DNA from: Acidobacteriota bacterium
GTDB lineage: Bacteria; Acidobacteriota; Vicinamibacteria; Vicinamibacterales; Fen-181
Assembly: GCA_017883185.1 (NCBI GenBank)
Contig: JADGOB010000012.1
Coordinates: 1 to 49,543 of the forward strand
Length of the DNA: 49,543 bases
Direction: 5' to 3'
This document shows, piece by piece, positions 48,334-49,543 of this stretch. The translations under genes and the position numbers were made by a program. Below the pieces are notes generated by a model. That model saw nothing but the letters and a program-made list of their open reading frames with translations, had not been told where the DNA came from and did not search any database. The stretch's first letter is position 1. The number at the start of each line of letters is the position of its first letter.

Positions 48334-49543
48334 CTACTGGCCGGGGCCTGCGATCGTCGCGCGGCGCGCGAGATCGAGAATCGCGAGGACGCTGTTCCAC
48401 TGACCCTGCTTCGTCTCGTACGCGAGCGCCACGGCCACGCGCGAGGGGTCTGGAAGGAACGCGTTGTCGGCGGCAAACACGCCGTCGGCCTCGGCCACGT
48501 TCGCCCGGAACCAGGCGTGATCCCGCCAGCCGCTCTCGTTGAAGAACGTCAACCGCCTGGCGCCCGTGCCGTCGCGGTTCATCATCCACAGCTCGGTCTT
48601 GATCTCACGACGCCAGTTCACCCCTTCGATCGAGTGGAACCGGACGTTCAGGCCGCGAGATGAGGCCCAGAGAATCTGACGGCCGCCCGGCGAGTAGTGG
48701 GCATACTGATCCCAGTCCCGCGTACGGGTCAGCGCGCGAAACGTCCCCGTGTCGATCTCGTACTCGTAGATGTCCTGCTCGCTAACCGGCTGACCGGGCC
48801 GCGGATTCGCGCTCACCAGGACGCGCTTCCCGTCGGCCGACCAGTCGTCGAGCTGGTAGTAGCTGTGCTGGTCCCCGGGCTGGTGCGTCCGAATGTTCTT
48901 CAGGGCCGGCACGCCGGCCTGCACGTCGAAGTCGGCCAGAAAGAGCGCCCACTCACCCCACTCGTGGCCGGCCGTCACCTTCGAGGCGTCGGTCGGGCCC
49001 GACCAGCCCAGGCGCTTGCCGTCCGGCGAAAAGTGAGGATGGACCACGCCGTGCGGGTTCGCGACGTCGGTTTCATAGTCGGTCAGGCGCCACGCCTTCG
49101 ATCCATCGGCGCTCGCCACCCAGAGGTTCGAGTTCAGGCCGATGCCGGGCTCGGCCAGCCGGTCACCCTTCCTCGACCGCACATCGTCGTTCTCGCCCGA
49201 GAAGGCGACGAATCCGCCGGAGGGATGCCACGAGACGCTGCCGCGGTGCTTTGCCGGGGCCGTGAGGTTGCACGTCAGGCAATGGCGGCCGCTGCCCGAC
49301 GGCCGGACCGCCCAGATGTCCATGTACCAGTCGCGCGGATCCCGTCGAGGATAGGCAAGCCACTTGCCATCGTGCGAAAGGTCGAGGTCGGCAACCCACT
49401 CGTCGAGGAGCGTGATCCCGTTGTCGGGAAACAGCTTCGGATAGCTGGCAGACGGACGCCGCGGGCGCTGCTCAGCGGCCAGGATGCAGGCCGTTGCCAA
49501 CGCGATCGCGAACGCCACGACCGACCACCGATGCCCCCCGAAG
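48334..49543 (-). CDS. TolB-like beta-propeller protein, 5-prime end uncertain
   Basis: At least 394 residues. After a hydrophobic export signal (VAFAIALATACILAAEQRP) come WD40-like/PD40 blades: VADLDLSHDGKWLAYPRRD, SVSWHPSGGFVAFSGE, HPHFSPDGKRLGWSGP, DDWSADGKRVLVSANP and YAHYSPGGRQILWASS. The consistent S-x-DG-K pattern is that of TolB-type propellers, here in a secreted or periplasmic protein. A GTG at 49518 can start it, but the frame stays open to the window edge and reads GGHRWSVV just before, so the true start may lie outside. No enzymatic domain follows. Function is unknown; such proteins often bind cell-wall or substrate proteins. Confidence 0.8.
   Translation of the reverse strand, partial: FGGHRWSVVAFAIALATACILAAEQRPRRPSASYPKLFPDNGITLLDEWVADLDLSHDGKWLAYPRRDPRDWYMDIWAVRPSGSGRHCLTCNLTAPAKHRGSVSWHPSGGFVAFSGENDDVRSRKGDRLAEPGIGLNSNLWVASADGSKAWRLTDYETDVANPHGVVHPHFSPDGKRLGWSGPTDASKVTAGHEWGEWALFLADFDVQAGVPALKNIRTHQPGDQHSYYQLDDWSADGKRVLVSANPRPGQPVSEQDIYEYEIDTGTFRALTRTRDWDQYAHYSPGGRQILWASSRGLNVRFHSIEGVNWRREIKTELWMMNRDGTGARRLTFFNESGWRDHAWFRANVAEADGVFAADNAFLPDPSRVAVALAYETKQGQWNSVLAILDLARRATIAGPGQ

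Overview
The window is about 49.5 kb of GC-rich, densely coded bacterial chromosome. No rRNA, tRNA or phage structural gene was seen. Gene content (a UPF0182 membrane protein, Cys-poor secreted peptidases, a polysulfide-reductase-like cluster with YeeE partners, an S9 peptidase fused to an M1 peptidase, a membrane MutS-like ATPase, TolB-like propellers) and GC level suggest an Acidobacteriota-like organism, perhaps Vicinamibacteria. This is an inference from gene style, not from a marker gene.

Layout. 1-1.7 kb: a decaying type I restriction-modification locus on the minus strand. hsdM has an internal deletion and a frameshift. It is followed by an AlbA_2-type fragment and a possible ORF6N fragment, separated by a perfect 31-bp palindrome. 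1.8-2.7 kb: proline dehydrogenase. 2.8-10.4 kb: seven minus-strand genes that look like one operon: coiled-coil protein, PspA/IM30 (ESCRT-III superfamily), a membrane-anchored solute-binding protein fused to an OmpA peptidoglycan-binding domain, ABC permease, ABC ATPase, a two-helix membrane coiled-coil protein and a Ycf46-like AAA ATPase. This is my main candidate for a poorly described envelope system. 10.5-11.5 kb: an exported protein of unknown family.

11.6-20.4 kb (plus strand): heavy-metal efflux operon with a small Cys/His-rich exported protein, CzcC-, CzcB- and CzcA-like proteins, a PII-like sensor, a Zn/Cd/Pb P1B-ATPase and a tiny membrane protein. 20.8-22.1 kb: glyA. 22.2-28.6 kb (minus): a three-subunit flavin/Fe-S complex (NuoE-, NuoF- and NuoG/GltD-like) resembling electron-bifurcating transhydrogenases, with a formate-dehydrogenase-like domain that has lost its catalytic residue and an extra zinc-ribbon gene. 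28.8-37.4 kb (minus): a sulfur cluster of PsrABC-like oxidoreductase, two half-size YeeE/YedE transporters and a rhodanese-like protein without its active Cys, followed by a UPF0182 protein.

37.5-49.5 kb: Cof-type phosphatase, a 13-copy 19-20 bp tandem repeat, dinB, a fragment of a surface-protein domain, gamma-glutamyltransferase, a DPP-IV/M1 aminopeptidase fusion, a cyclophilin remnant, a membrane MutS-like ATPase, and a TolB-like protein that runs to the window edge. Short tandem repeats with a seven-base period (AGTNNNN type) recur in at least four intergenic sites and appear to be one dispersed family.
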